From assembly GCA_963575745.1 (NCBI GenBank), contig CAUYUJ010005615.1, positions 14,739 to 60,064 of the forward strand: a DNA stretch of 45,326 bases. Reading direction: 5' to 3'. This DNA comes from Prorocentrum cordatum (taxonomy: Eukaryota; Sar; Dinophyceae; Prorocentrales; Prorocentraceae). Below, one piece after another: positions 1 through 9,965 of this stretch (within the stretch, counting starts at the first letter, position 1; the number at the start of each line of letters is the position of its first letter). Under the pieces are notes generated by a model, which saw only the letters and a program-made list of their open reading frames with translations, was not told the DNA's origin and did not search any database. A program made the translations under genes and the position numbers.

Positions 1-160
1 TGTCCCTTCTTTTTTTTGTATTTTCTTTTCTTGTTTTTTTTGACTTTGCTTTTTTGTATGTTGATTTGCTGTTTTTTGTATTTTTATTTTGTCTTTTGTT
101 TCTTTTGCTTGATGTTTTTGATTCTTGTGTGTATTTTGTTGTTTTTTTTCCGGTTTGGAA
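1..160. repeat. T-rich simple-sequence tract
   Basis: Long T runs broken by single G, C or A bases fill the plus strand. Composition is quite unlike the GC-rich DNA that follows. Reading frames here encode only Phe/Leu/Cys runs and are not taken as genes. It resembles the T-rich block inside the LINE at 8430-8690. Confidence 0.7.
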
Positions 161-164
161 TTTT

Positions 165-345
165 TTGAAAAGTGGCAAGGAAACGGCAAAAAAACGGCGA
201 CCGGAAACGGCCAAACAACGGCTCCAGGATTGGACCCGGAGCGGGAAACCCGTAAAACAGCAGCGACGGAACCGGTACCAAAAACACGGCGTCGGAAGCG
301 GCAAACGAAACGGGCAAATCGGAATCGGTAAAAAAAACGGCCCTC
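165..345. repeat. Irregular A-run/CGGC repeat
   Basis: Short A runs alternate with CGGC, CGGAA and ACGGC words in no fixed period, directly next to the T-rich tract. The two together form a T-rich then A-rich junction. No gene is supported. Confidence 0.5.
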
Positions 346-1185
346 TCGTTTCCAGGGCCCACTTAAGGTCCAAACCCCCCTCGCTTGTCGCCGATCCCCG
401 GGTTGGGGGCTCGGCATGGCAGATAAGGGGCCACATGCGAACCCTACCCCTACCCCCCACGATTTCTGGGGGGGAGGGTGGGGTTCACTTCGCTCGGGAG
501 CTCCCGAGTCTTCTACTCTCGTAGCCCTCAGGGCTCTCAGGTCCACCAGACATGTTCTGTATGCTGCCTGGTAGCGGTCATTGCCGCCCGGGGGGGGAGG
601 GGCGGGCAACGATGACGATCGGGCGGGGTGGGGCACGTGATGGCGGGAGTGCGCTGCGATCGCGTGGGTCGCGTGGGCACCAGCATGGAGGTTGGGGGGG
701 GTCAGCCCCCCCCCGTACGATCGTTACCGTTACCCGCGGGGGGATTGGCCCGGGTAGCGATCGCTATTCGCCAGCAAACAAGGGGCACGCGCGCCATGGC
801 TCCTGCACAACTAGGAGGGGGGAGAGGAGGGGAGAAGGAGGACGAGAAAGAGGACAAGGAGGAGGAAGAGAGGGAGGATAATGAAGGACCAAGGGGCGGG
901 GGAAGCAAACTGCGACGGAGAGGATAAGAGGGAAGACGGGGGACGAGGAGAGAGTATCAGGGGGGGGAGGACGAGCATTGAGGAGGACGAACAAGGAAAC
1001 GGAACATTGGGAGCAGGAAGCGGGGGAAGGAGACGAGGTGGGGAAAGAAGGGCGAGCAGAAGCAGGCACAGAGGCGGCGACGGCGAGCAGGGGCGAGGGG
1101 GGCGAACAGGACGAGGGTTCGGGACTGGCGGGCCAGCCAGCCAGGAAAAGAGCGGAGCTCGAGACACGCGGTGCAAGAGAATGAA
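346..1185. other. No gene recognised
   Basis: GC-rich DNA with G runs; from about 800 onward it becomes GGA/GAG-rich. Open frames in it are low-complexity Arg/Gly or Ser/Pro shadows. I see no domain, RNA gene or repeat boundary. Confidence 0.5.
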
Positions 1186-1189
1186 GAGG

Positions 1190-1990
1190 CCGTGGCGGAG
1201 GGGGCGGGATGCCGTGCCGTGGGAGCAGGGGCCTGGGCCGTGCCTTGGGAAGGAGGGGGAGTCTGCTGGAAAACCGTGGCGGAGGGGGTGGGGGTGTGGG
1301 AGGGCGGTGTCCTTGGCGGGGTGGGGGAGGTGCCAGTGCCGTGCGTGCGTGCCGGAATATGGTGATCGGGGCGGAGGCAGCAGTGGGCTGCCGGGAAACC
1401 GTGCGAAAGGGAGGGGGCGGGGGGGGGCTCCATCGTCCTATCTGCAGGGTGCCGGTGCCGTGCGCGCGTGCCGAAGCAGAATGGTCGGGGCGGAGGGGGC
1501 ACTAGGCTGCCGGGGAACCCCGGAAGAAGTAGGTGGGGCGTGGGGGGCCGTGTCTTTTGTGCAGCGGGACCGGTGCCGTGCGTGCGTGCCGAAGTCAGGT
1601 GGTGAGGGCGGAGTGTGCAGGGAGGTGCCGAGGCCATGCGTGCCTTGCCGAAGTAAAACGTGCTGGGCGAAGGGGGGGCAGTATGGGCTGCCAGGGGCCC
1701 CCGGCAGGTGGGGGGCAGGGCGGCGTCCAGGGGGGGAGGTGCCGACGCCGTGCGCGCGTCGCGATGGGAGGTGGAGGGAGCGCTGGGCTGCTGGGGAAAC
1801 GTTGCGGGCGTGCCAGGGGGAGGGGCGGTGTCCTGGGGGAGGGGGCAGGTGGGGGGGTGTGCCTGTGCCGTGCGTGCCGTGCCGAAGTAGAGTGGTCGAG
1901 GCGGAGGGCTCGTTGGGCTGCTGGGGGACATTTGGAAGGTGTGGGACGGGGGGTAGTCTCCTGAGAGAGGGGGCGGGCAGTCTCGTGAGA
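1190..1990. repeat. Degenerate G-rich tandem repeat, about 118 bp
   Basis: A core like GTGCCGGTGCCGTGCGTGCG followed by TGCCGAAG and a G-rich stretch containing GGGCTGCCGGGGAA recurs near 1330, 1449, 1568, 1622, 1737 and 1858. Spacing is mostly 115-120 bp with one short step. Overlapping ORFs on both strands (up to 378 codons) follow from the lack of stops in the repeat and change frame between units, so I do not call a protein. Confidence 0.65.
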
Positions 1991-2120
1991 GGGGATTGGA
2001 GGCATCGGGAGGAGTAGTCGCAGGAGAGGCCTGAGGATGAGAAGGGAATCGAGAGAGTGTGTGGTAGAGGAAATGGACAAGAGTGACAGGGATCCACAGG
2101 GATCAATCCACACATACAAA

Positions 2121-2228
2121 TATATGTAGAGAGAGAGAGAGAGTGAGAGAGAGAGATAGAGAACGGCATTAGAGGGAGAAGTGACAAACATGTGTATAAC
2201 ATGGACATATATATATACACACACACCT
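2121..2228. repeat. GA, TA and AC microsatellites
   Basis: A (GA)n tract near 2129-2160, then a TA run at about 2206-2217 passing into (AC)n to 2226. These are ordinary dinucleotide repeats between GGA-rich blocks. Confidence 0.8.
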
Positions 2229-2543
2229 GGAGGGAGATGACGGGAAGGAGGAGGAGGAGGCGGAGGAGGAAGAGCATCAGGAGAGGTGCTGGAGTATCTG
2301 GAGGCGGAGGTAAGAGGTAGGAGGGGAGAAGGGGAGGAGCATCGGGTAGGAACAAGAGAGGGTAAGATGGAGGACGAGAGAAGTGATGATTGGACGATGA
2401 GGTAATGTTGAGCAGGGAGTAGCACTCATATTATCTTCATGTGGGACGAGGTGAAGTAGGATGATGTAGGAGCGAGGTGTCAGGGGGGAGGAGCGAGATG
2501 GGCAGCAGGGGGGGAGGAGGGCGGAGGGAGCGAGAGGGAGGAG

Positions 2544-2756
2544 TTGGAGGAGAACGAGGAGGACGCCGAGGCCAGCACGAGCTTCGTCGAGGAAGCTGCG
2601 GAGCAGATCTCCGCCGCGTTCGAGTCGGTCGAGGTCGGGGGCCCAGGGGACGCCCAGTTCCCGTACGGGAGGTTCGCGTCGTGTCGAGCTGCGGCGACCC
2701 TGCCGCTGGCGTTCAACGTGGAACGCCGCCGGCGACCCAGAGGCGGTCGATGTTGA
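2544..2756 (+). CDS. Possible acidic exon or small ORF
   Basis: This frame begins Met-Glu-Glu-Asn-Glu-Glu-Asp and carries a mixed, helix-like sequence (for example SFVEEAAEQISAAFESVEV) before a basic end. Composition is less repetitive than the surrounding GGA tract, which is the only reason to list it. No domain is recognised and no splice partner was found. It may be chance. Confidence 0.2.
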   Translation: MEENEEDAEASTSFVEEAAEQISAAFESVEVGGPGDAQFPYGRFASCRAAATLPLAFNVERRRRPRGGRC

Positions 2757-2888
2757 ACGATACGACGTTTTGGAAACGGCCGACCGTTCAAGAAGGAACG
2801 ATCCCCGCAGCGTAGGGCGACGAGACGTACACATATCCATGGACCCGGGCCAGGCCCATCCTAGGCCCAGGAGCTGTGCATAGATGCC

Positions 2889-2930
2889 TTCTCCTGCTCC
2901 TCCTCCTCCTCCTCCTCCTCCTCCTCTGGG
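2889..2930. repeat. CTC trinucleotide run
   Basis: About a dozen CTC units in a row, flanked on both sides by GGGCCCAGGA/CCTAGGCCC words that are partly inverted copies of each other. Confidence 0.7.
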
Positions 2931-3206
2931 CCCAGGAGGGGCCTGGCCAGGAGGGCCCCGATCGCTTAAGGTTGAACGATCCCCGTGGTGTCAGAAAAAC
3001 CAGTGCTGAAGTCGGCGATGCACGAGCCCGCCGTTGGTCTCGCTACCCCTCCTCCCCTGACCCTCTAGGAGGGCCAACAAATAGCATCGGGGCCTCTGAA
3101 TTCAGTCTCTGGTTGCTCCCCTGTTGCAGGACCGCCCCTCGGCCGCAGCAACTCAGGAGGGAAGTATTGGGGGAACAAGTAGGTCCCCCCAACAGATCGG
3201 CAACTA

Positions 3207-3437
3207 TTGGAATCGGCAACTAGCTCGAGCAATCTATGTGGTGCACTTCGTGGGGCTAGAACATGTGGTGCAACATATGCTGCGCAATGCTGGTTGTGCA
3301 ATATTGATGATAGTAGCGCTGATGGTGACAAGGGTGACGATGCCGACGGAAAGGCCAATGCCGGCGCCGATGCTGATTATGCCGATGACGATGATGGTGT
3401 CTTCGCACTGGCGAGGAAGGCTCCGGAAGGGTTTTGA
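3207..3437 (+). CDS. Possible small Cys/Asp-rich ORF
   Basis: A 76-codon frame has a Cys-containing N-terminal half (four Cys within about 25 residues, ending CWLCNIDD) and an acidic Asp/Ala half ending DYADDDDGVFALARKAPEGF before a stop. The amino acid use is more protein-like than that of neighbouring frames. I recognise no family. It could be an exon, a relic or chance. Confidence 0.25.
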   Translation: MESATSSSNLCGALRGARTCGATYAAQCWLCNIDDSSADGDKGDDADGKANAGADADYADDDDGVFALARKAPEGF

Positions 3438-3889
3438 CATGCGCGCGCGGCCGACGCGCGCGAGAAGCCCGTGTGATATTTTTCACATGGGTCGTGTCCC
3501 CCCCAAGCGCGCGCAAGGGCGTTCGAGTGATTTGAAAGAGCGCTCTTTGTGGTCGTTTGTAGGGCCCCTTCCCCAATTCGGAATCGAGGGGGGGGAAGGA
3601 GAGGGGGAACTGTCCCCCCCGCCCGGCAAACCAAAGCTGGGTGGGTGGGGGGACGACCAGGGAGAAAACTGGAAGATTACCCACCAGGGAATCGGCGGGT
3701 CTCGAGGGGGATTCGGCGGGTCTCCCGAGGCCAAGATCCCGTTGAGCCTGCATTGAATGGAGATTTGCCAGAGATCATTGTGAAAAGCCCCATGAAGAAA
3801 CAATGCGTCGTCTTCCATCGGGGACGGGTGGAGGGGAAACAGCAGGTAACGCATAGGAAGTCATCATGCTGAACCGTACGGTTCAGAGG

Positions 3890-4920
3890 AGGTAGAGGTG
3901 GAGGAGGAGGAGGAAGATGACAAAAAGGAAATGGAGGAGGGCTACGAACAATCGAGAGGGTGCGAGTCAGGAAGGCGTAAAAACGCGTCTGGGTGGCGTA
4001 ACTGCGACGCAGGGCGCGCTCCCAATAGGGGGGTATTTCCGAGAGCAGGCATATGAGGAGGTGGAGGAGGAGGAGGAGTCGGAGGAGGAGGAGGAGGAGG
4101 AGGGAGGAGGAGGAGGAGGAGAAGGAGGAACAGTATACACCCAAGACGCTCCAACGATGTTGGAATACATTCTCCCTCCGAGCTCCTTTGTCTTAGGCCG
4201 TCCTTCCAAGCTCATTCCTCATAGTCCCCATTTAAAGCGTCATTTCCACACATGGAACTGCCCCGTCGGAAGAACAGAGGGGAACATCCTGGAGCGCGCC
4301 AAAACAGAATTTCCACGACCTCAACGGCACGCAGCCTGCATGTTGCGTCTTGGCGATTTTGACATGTGCTAGAACACCCCTCCTGGGATTCCAGCACGTC
4401 GAGTTAACGTAATTGTTGCGCCCTGACAATCCTGAACCGCTCCAGAACACCAAGCCTATTACGTTCACCATGAGAACTAGTCTAACTCTTGCATATGCTT
4501 GACATTGATTATGAGGAAGAGGGGGGAAGGAGGAGGACGGGGAGGACTAAGAGGAGGAGGACGAGGAAGAGGAGAAGGAGGACGAGGAGGAGGAGGACGA
4601 GGAGGAGGAGGAGGAGGAAGTGGCGGAGGAGGAGGAGGAAGAGGAAGAGGGGGGACCAGTGTAAACCCAATATCCATCAACAATGTTGTAACATACCCTC
4701 CCTCCAGTCTCCTTTCTCATAGGCCCCGTCAAGGAGTACTTTCCACTGAAAAGTGTGCCCCGTTGAGAGTCAACCGAGCCAGAACCGTGCCACAACACCA
4801 TGACCTGAATCGTGCCATAACACCTTTCTTGGGATTTCAAGACAGGGAATCCGAGTAACTGTTGCGCCTTGGCAATCTCGAACCGCTTCCCAATACAACT
4901 CCTGGTACGTTAGCAAGGAT
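3890..4920. repeat. Two diverged tandem units of about 527 bp
   Basis: Each unit starts with a GGAGGA microsatellite (about 3890-4130 and 4510-4655). It continues with CCAACGATGTTGGAATACAT or its variant CAACAATGTTGTAACATAC (4152 and 4679), then CTCATAG, CCCCGTCG/CCCCGTTG, AGAACACCcctCcTGGGATT, and TTGCGCC(C/T)TG(A/G)CAAT near 4420 and 4864. The shared order of landmarks shows one duplicated unit that has since diverged. Confidence 0.6.
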
Positions 4921-4924
4921 AATT

Positions 4925-5170
4925 CATAAACTGTGTTGCGAACGAACGTGCGCAGCGAAGGCGAGATCCTCGTTTTGAAAAGGAACCGCCTTCAATCCGT
5001 GCCTGTTATGCAATGTTTGAAAACGAATTTCCGCGGCGCTAGGGCGAACGCCACATGTTGAAAGCCACGGTCCTCAATCCGTGGAAGTCTTGCGAACTTT
5101 TGAAACAAATGTGCGCGGCGCTGAGGCGAACACCACATTTCGAAAATCACCCGCCCTCCATATGTGAACT
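4925..5170. repeat. Three tandem units of about 82 bp
   Basis: CGC(A/G)GCG followed by a GGCGAAC-like word, TTGAAA and CCTCAATCCGTG-like words recurs at 4951, 5032 and 5114. The third unit is truncated. The block directly follows the 527-bp units. Confidence 0.6.
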
Positions 5171-5294
5171 ATTGTCGGCCTTCAAGCCTCAGTGTGCATA
5201 AGTGGTAAAAGGATGCCTCAGGCGAAACGCCTGGCCCGCCCTTCGGAATGGCCTCGGGGTGCGGCAGGGAGGGGTGACTCAGAAGGAAAAGGAA

Positions 5295-5560
5295 TGGAGG
5301 AGGAGGAGGAGGAGGAGGAGGAGGAGGGGGAGGAGAAGGACAACGAAGAGGAAGCCGGCTTGGGTCCTCTTGGGGGCATTTTGGGGTCCTCTCGGGGCAT
5401 TTGGGGGGCCTCTCGGGGGTTCCTGGGCCCCTCTGGGGGCCTCCTGGGAGCCTGTTGGGGAGGAAGGCTCGGATGTTCGGTTCGTGCGCCTTCTCTTGGA
5501 CACCTTCTGGGGCCGTCTTGGGGCGCGTCACTGGGCAGCGGTAGGGCGCCTGCCTGGGTT
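5295..5560. repeat. GGA run plus short TTGGGGGCC-type G-rich repeats
   Basis: A (GGA)n run at about 5296-5335 is followed by many imperfect copies, about 15-18 bp each, of a CTCTCGGGGGCATTTGGGG-like word. Runs of four or more G on the plus strand suggest G-quadruplex potential. The plus frame reads as Gly/Leu/Trp repeats and is not taken as a gene. Confidence 0.55.
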
Positions 5561-5583
5561 CTGCAGGCCCTGGCGCGGGAGAG

Positions 5584-5599
5584 CGCCTGCTAGCAGGCG
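5584..5599. repeat. Perfect 16-bp palindrome
   Basis: CGCCTGCTAGCAGGCG equals its own reverse complement. It lies about 30 bp before the larger inverted repeat. Confidence 0.8.
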
Positions 5600-5625
5600 A
5601 AAGGCGGCATATAGTAAACTGCTCC

Positions 5626-5740
5626 GTCACCGGGGGGCGCGTCCCCGGGGCGGCTGGAAAGTTCATACCTTGGCGCGCCGCCGTAAGGGCATAGAAACTT
5701 TCCAGCCGCCCTGGGGCAGGCGCCCCCGACAGCGAAAGAG
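5626..5740. repeat. Long inverted repeat (fold-back)
   Basis: The inner arms, 5643-5663 and 5696-5716, match at 20 of 21 positions (CCCCGGGGCGGCTGGAAAGTT against its complement). Homology continues outward imperfectly through GGGGGCGC words to about 5626 and 5740. The 32-bp loop is itself partly complementary. It could be a fold-back or MITE-like element; no target-site duplication was identified. Confidence 0.6.
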
Positions 5741-6269
5741 TCAATGCTATACCCTTCTGGACCCTGCCGCTTCACCTCCTCGCTCTGCGATATTATTTGT
5801 TGGCTCTGGCGCGTCTCCGCGCGCCTGCGTGGGGCCTGGCGAAGGACGCGCCCAGCGGCGCCATTGGGACGCGATCGGCCCGCGCACATACATTTTCACA
5901 CGCAGCATTCGGTCGGGAATGTCCTCCTACAGGCGCACTTTGGAGGAAGAGTTGAAAATAGTGAAAAAGTTCAAGCATAGCCAAAAATAGTCCAAACATC
6001 GCCCCCCGATGATTTTTGAATCATTTTTGATATACCCCCCGTAGAAGGGACGTGCCCGACTTACACATAGCACGGGTAACATGGAATTCTTGTACGAGAT
6101 GGAAGGCAGCCGCTAGCAAAATCAGCACGTGTCTCAAGAAGTACGTGGGGAATAGTGTGGCCAGCCTGCAAGAAGTTCCGGCTTGGGGGATTATCAGTGG
6201 TTTCGCTTAGAGCGGCCATGCTGTATTAGTTACTGATAAGTGTGATTGCGCTATTATCATTCCCAGACC

Positions 6270-6800
6270 TTGGATGTCGGAGTGCCGGAAGTCACCATTG
6301 GATCGTATTGGTCTGGTGTCGTGTCTCACCAGCCTGTCTTCATCACATAGTCTAGACCACCTTGCAGAGGATGAAGTGCCAGCAAGGTCTTCCAGGGCAC
6401 CGTCGATTTTGTGCACGACACTCGTAGTGGCAATCAGCGCGTTGATTATCAAGTCGTGGTAGGGCTTGATGCACATGTTCAGTTGCCAGCTAATGATGAA
6501 GGCCTGACGGGCCCACTGGTGTACAAGCGGAAACGGTAATATCCCCTAGAGCTCGTCCGTGTGACACCGTCGTGGTCGGTTGCGCTTAGCGTGCGGGCCA
6601 GCGACTTTCCCTGAAGCAGGAGATGGTGTTCTTGCGCTGCCTCTCTGGAGCCGTGGCGCGAAACACCATCCGGAGTCGAGGTCGCAAGTCGATGATCAGT
6701 GTACGTCGCCTGGCTTGGTGGGATTTGCGCGGGTGGCTCTCCCCCGGAAGAAGGTTTCCCACAACTCGGATCATCGACCCGTGGTGGGAAGTTCTCGTTT
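6270..6800 (+). pseudogene. LINE endonuclease remnant
   Basis: Near 6400-6530 one frame reads DYQVVVGLDAHVQLPANDEG then LTGPLVY, matching the GxDxNxxL...GP region of APE-like LINE endonucleases. Near 6760-6785 another frame reads NSDHRPVVGS, the SDHxP signature close to the domain's end. Frameshifts separate the two, so no intact domain exists. Confidence 0.6.
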
Positions 6801-7043
6801 TTCCAGGCTGTGGGGGAGGGGGTTCGACCGTCAAGGGGGGATCGTAGGATGGATGCCGTGCAACGAATCGAGTTTGGACCAGTGCCGTCTCAATTGCGCA
6901 GGGCATCGAGAGTGTGATTTGTCTGGCATGCAGGCTTGTTTTCTGGAGTCCGCGTCGACCGTCCAGCACGACACCCGCCGAAGGAAACGTTCCGTTTTGG
7001 GGAAGTCCCTTCAGCCAGAAGGTGAAGCAAACTAAGAGTTTTC

Positions 7044-8440
7044 GTGGCAAACGCTACAGCGGAGACCCGGAAGGAGACCGTTAATCAGTTGAGGCGAATA
7101 TGTCGTAACGTTATGCGGGGACCAGGCGCGAGTCAGTTGGTCAAGTTGTCGAGTGCCCGGCAGCAGATGCCGATTCCTGTTTCGTTTCCAGTGTCACGAC
7201 AGTTGGCCGCCGACAGAGTCTTGTGGAGGGCGGGCTTGGAAGACTTTCGGGAGCGGCGATTCGGGGATCCAAGGAACAGCGCTGTACAGCAAAATCTCCA
7301 GCTAGACTTTCTTGCAGGCGTGCGACGGAGTGCGAGATTTCATGGGCGCGCCCTTCCTGGTTTAGAATTATTACACGTCGTCTATGGCAAGGAGGGCATT
7401 AAATTTGGGACTGCCGCCGGGTTGGACGGCGCGCCGCCGAACATCTACAAAGTTTTACCTCTTCCTTCCGTCGACAGGATTTTGCAAGTATCTCAAACGC
7501 GGCAGTTATACAATGATTCTGAAGATCCGCCGACTGGGAAGATCATCGAATACATTGGCATCCCCACATTGACAAAATCCACGTGAGCTCGATGAGTTGC
7601 GATGCGCATGGAAACGGGATTGCTTTGGGAAGTGGTTTTCTCGGTGTTTGGAACCTCTGCTGCAGCAGCCGCTGCCCATGAGTCCTGTTGCACCCTTTGG
7701 TTTGAAGGCATGTTTTCTTGTGATGACACCATGTCAGTCGCAACCCAGGCCGCGACGATTGCAAGACAAAGGGCCTGCTGCTCGTCCCGGGCACGTCGGA
7801 CGTCAAGACTGCCTTCGACAGAATCGCGCGCGATGATGTGTCCCGAATAGTTCTGAAACGTGGTATGCGCCCCACTGTGGCGCGCCTAGTTGGACTTGTC
7901 CAGTCCAGCATGCCTTGCACAATGAGGCTGCCAGGCGCGGCCGGCGGCGATTCGCTCCCACTTGATGTCGGCGGCAAGCAGGGCAGTGCGGAATCTCCCG
8001 GCCTCTTGATTTTCATGATGGATTGCGCCCTTGAACCTTGTGTGGACAGTTGGCGGCGCAGGCCGTCTCGATTCGGATTCAGCGACAAGAACGACCTGCT
8101 GAACATTGTGACTTGGGCTGGCAGTTTCATCAATTTATGAGCCCGCAGCGTCGATCAACTTCTCACCATATGGTTCAAGAGCTTACGGATGCAATGGGTA
8201 GTCAAATTCGCCTCGAAGGAACCTTCCCTCGAGGTAATGGCGCGCGGGTCATTGGCGGAGGAGAGCATTGCAGCGCCGATCATCTGGCGGGCCGACCAGC
8301 GAGAAACTCGCCATTTTGCCGCGGTGGACCATGTGATTTTTGGGGGCGCGCACATCAGTTCCAATCAGATGCTGCATTGGCCGTGGAACACCGACTGGGC
8401 AAAGCGGGGGCCCAGCATTGGGCAGTCTCTAAGGTTTTTA
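7044..8440 (+). pseudogene. LINE reverse transcriptase remnant
   Basis: The frame at 7044-7586 includes FGTAAGLDGAPPNIYK, the finger-region motif, and KIIEYIGIPTLTK, then stops. A second frame from 7802 carries VKTAFDRI (motif A, with its Asp) and GGKQGSAESPGLLIFMMDCA (motif B). Motif C, normally F/W-A-D-D or WADN, reads TWAGSFINL at about 8108-8135, so a catalytic Asp is missing. Later words such as SLEVMARGSL and, after a frameshift, AALAVEHRLGKAGAQHWAVS correspond to the region before the thumb. At least three frameshifts are needed to connect them. Confidence 0.7.
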
Positions 8441-8690
8441 TTTTTCCGTTCTTTTGTTTTCGTCGCATTTTTCTTTTACGTTCCTTTCGTTTTTTTTTTT
8501 TTTTTATTGTTCGGTGTTCGTCGTCGCGCGTTCTTTTCTCTTTTCGTCTCTTTCTTTTTTCTTCTTTGTTTTTTTTTTTCTTATTTTTATTTTTTGGTTT
8601 TTTTTATTTTTTTTCCTTGCATTTTTTTGTTTGTTTCTGTTTCTGTCCGCCAGTTTTTCTTTTTTTTTTCGTTTCGTTTCCGCGCGAAAG
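8430..8690. repeat. T-rich block inside the LINE
   Basis: About 260 bp of T runs with scattered C and G interrupts the LINE between the palm end (AQHWAVS) and the thumb (GAQSGHIS). The neighbouring LINE sequence resumes in a plausible place afterwards, so this is better explained as an insertion or expansion than as coding sequence. It resembles the tract at 1-160. Confidence 0.65.
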
Positions 8691-8699
8691 TTTCCCGAA

Positions 8700-8911
8700 G
8701 CGGAAGATCAATCAAGAGCGAGCTGAAGGCGCGGCGCAGCGGGCGGGCGGCCGGCGCGATATTGGGCGCACAGTCGGGGCACATCAGCCGTCATTTCGGC
8801 CGTTCTTTGAAGATATGTGAGTTGCAGTTTCTCCGCAGAACGCTCCGTTTGCGTCGGGGGCCTGCCGAGGGCGCAATGGCCACTAATGTTTGCACGCGCA
8901 GCTCGCTTTGA
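8700..8911 (+). pseudogene. LINE thumb-region remnant
   Basis: One frame reads GAQSGHISRHFGRSLKICEL then QFLRRTLRLRRGPAEGAM. This fits the post-RT segment of LINEs (a Gly-x-x-x-W-like start, then a basic LRRxLRLRRxPxEG block). It ends at a stop at 8911. Confidence 0.55.
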
Positions 8912-9379
8912 TCAGGAAGTGGACGCGCGCGCAATATGATGCCATTCTACCGCCAAGTGCGTCGCGCTCTGTCTTCCAACGCTTGAAGGGAAACATCTTT
9001 CCGCGGGGGCGGAGGGCGCAGCGCCGCGGCAAACGTCGGGGGGGTTCGGGCCCCGCCAGTGTCGGGGGCAATCGGTTTTCTGTTGGATACTTCCGTAAGC
9101 GACGGCGCCTCGGCATGCCGTGCGCCGCCAGAGGGGGGCGCTCACGTTTGGAATTTGTGTTCTGCGAGTAACTTGGTGCCCATGGGAGGCGAAAGCGTCT
9201 ACGTTGGATTGGGCGCGCTACTTCGACTCGTTCTCCATCCAAGCGCGCACGGCAGCAATGGAACCTGCCAGCAATGGCTCCCGGGCGCGAGTCTTTCCAA
9301 GAAGCGATGCAAGAGGCGCCGCGCGAGCGCCCCAGAGTCCAGAGATACGCGATTGAGGAGGATCTGGCCGACAGCCACG

Positions 9380-9770
9380 ATATTAACGGCTGCGACGAGA
9401 GCTGGCGCGACTGGGATTCCCGGGCTACCAGATTCGCTATCGCATGTGATTGCCATCCGTCGGTGGACGCGGTCATGGGCAGATACCTTCCGGATGAATC
9501 CACGAACGCAGTGTTCTTTTCAACGGTGTGCAACACTGCTGCGGGTGGACGCCCCGTCGAATTCCTGGAAACCCGGTCCACTGGAGAGACCGAGACCGTG
9601 ACCGGAAGGCTGACTGCGTCGCCGACGTCACGATGGATAATGGCAACTCTTGGTGGGGAAGCCTTCAGTTGCTGCCTGGCCGCCGGCTACGCGATGCCGC
9701 GCTGGCGGCGCACCTGCCACGGCGGCCGCCGGGGGCTTGGATCCACGGCCGCCACGTAGATAAGATGTAT
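9380..9770 (+). pseudogene. LINE RNase H-like remnant
   Basis: FAIACDCHPSVDAVMGRYLP (about 9430-9490) resembles the second catalytic Asp region (I-x-x-D-x-x-x-V) of the RNase H domains found at LINE C-termini. After a frameshift, DRKADCVADVTMDNGNSWW (about 9595-9655) resembles the final xxNxxAD-xxAN block. No frame covers both. Confidence 0.5.
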
Positions 9771-9790
9771 ATTTTTTCGGCCAGATAGTA

Positions 9791-9965
9791 GTGTTTTCAT
9801 TGTTGCTATGGATGGAGCGCATTTTGGCGACAATGCGGCGATGTTTGTTTGATGCCGAAGCGCAGGTTCTTGTTGCATGTGTTGATTTCTTAGTTCACGC
9901 GCTCATCTGTTGAGAGCGAGCATGACCACGTTCCAACCAGGTTCGAACTGCCAAGTAGGGTCAAG
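9791..9965. other. Nothing recognised
   Basis: Short AT-richer stretch after the last LINE homology. It may include the LINE 3' untranslated end, but no tail or duplication is visible. Confidence 0.4.

Larger units (their letters stand above)
6200..9790 (+). mobile_element. Decayed non-LTR retrotransposon (LINE)
   Basis: Remnants occur in LINE order on the plus strand: APE-type endonuclease, reverse transcriptase fingers/palm, thumb and a C-terminal RNase H-like region. The frame changes many times, stops interrupt every frame, and the catalytic RT box is altered, so the copy is dead. Such elements insert through target-primed reverse transcription. The wording of several blocks agrees with LINEs I associate with dinoflagellate genomes, but I could not run a search. 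The 5' end is placed roughly where endonuclease-like sequence begins, and no poly-A or microsatellite tail was recognised. Its strand is opposite to all genes in the window. Confidence 0.75.

Noticed and set aside
881-2425. Long overlapping ORFs of 276-378 codons
   Set aside because: They overlap on both strands over a GC-rich tandem repeat; residues follow composition rather than any protein pattern.
9903-9965. tRNA gene suggested by GGTTCGAAC
   Set aside because: The flanking bases do not pair into a T arm, and no D arm, anticodon arm or acceptor stem could be drawn.
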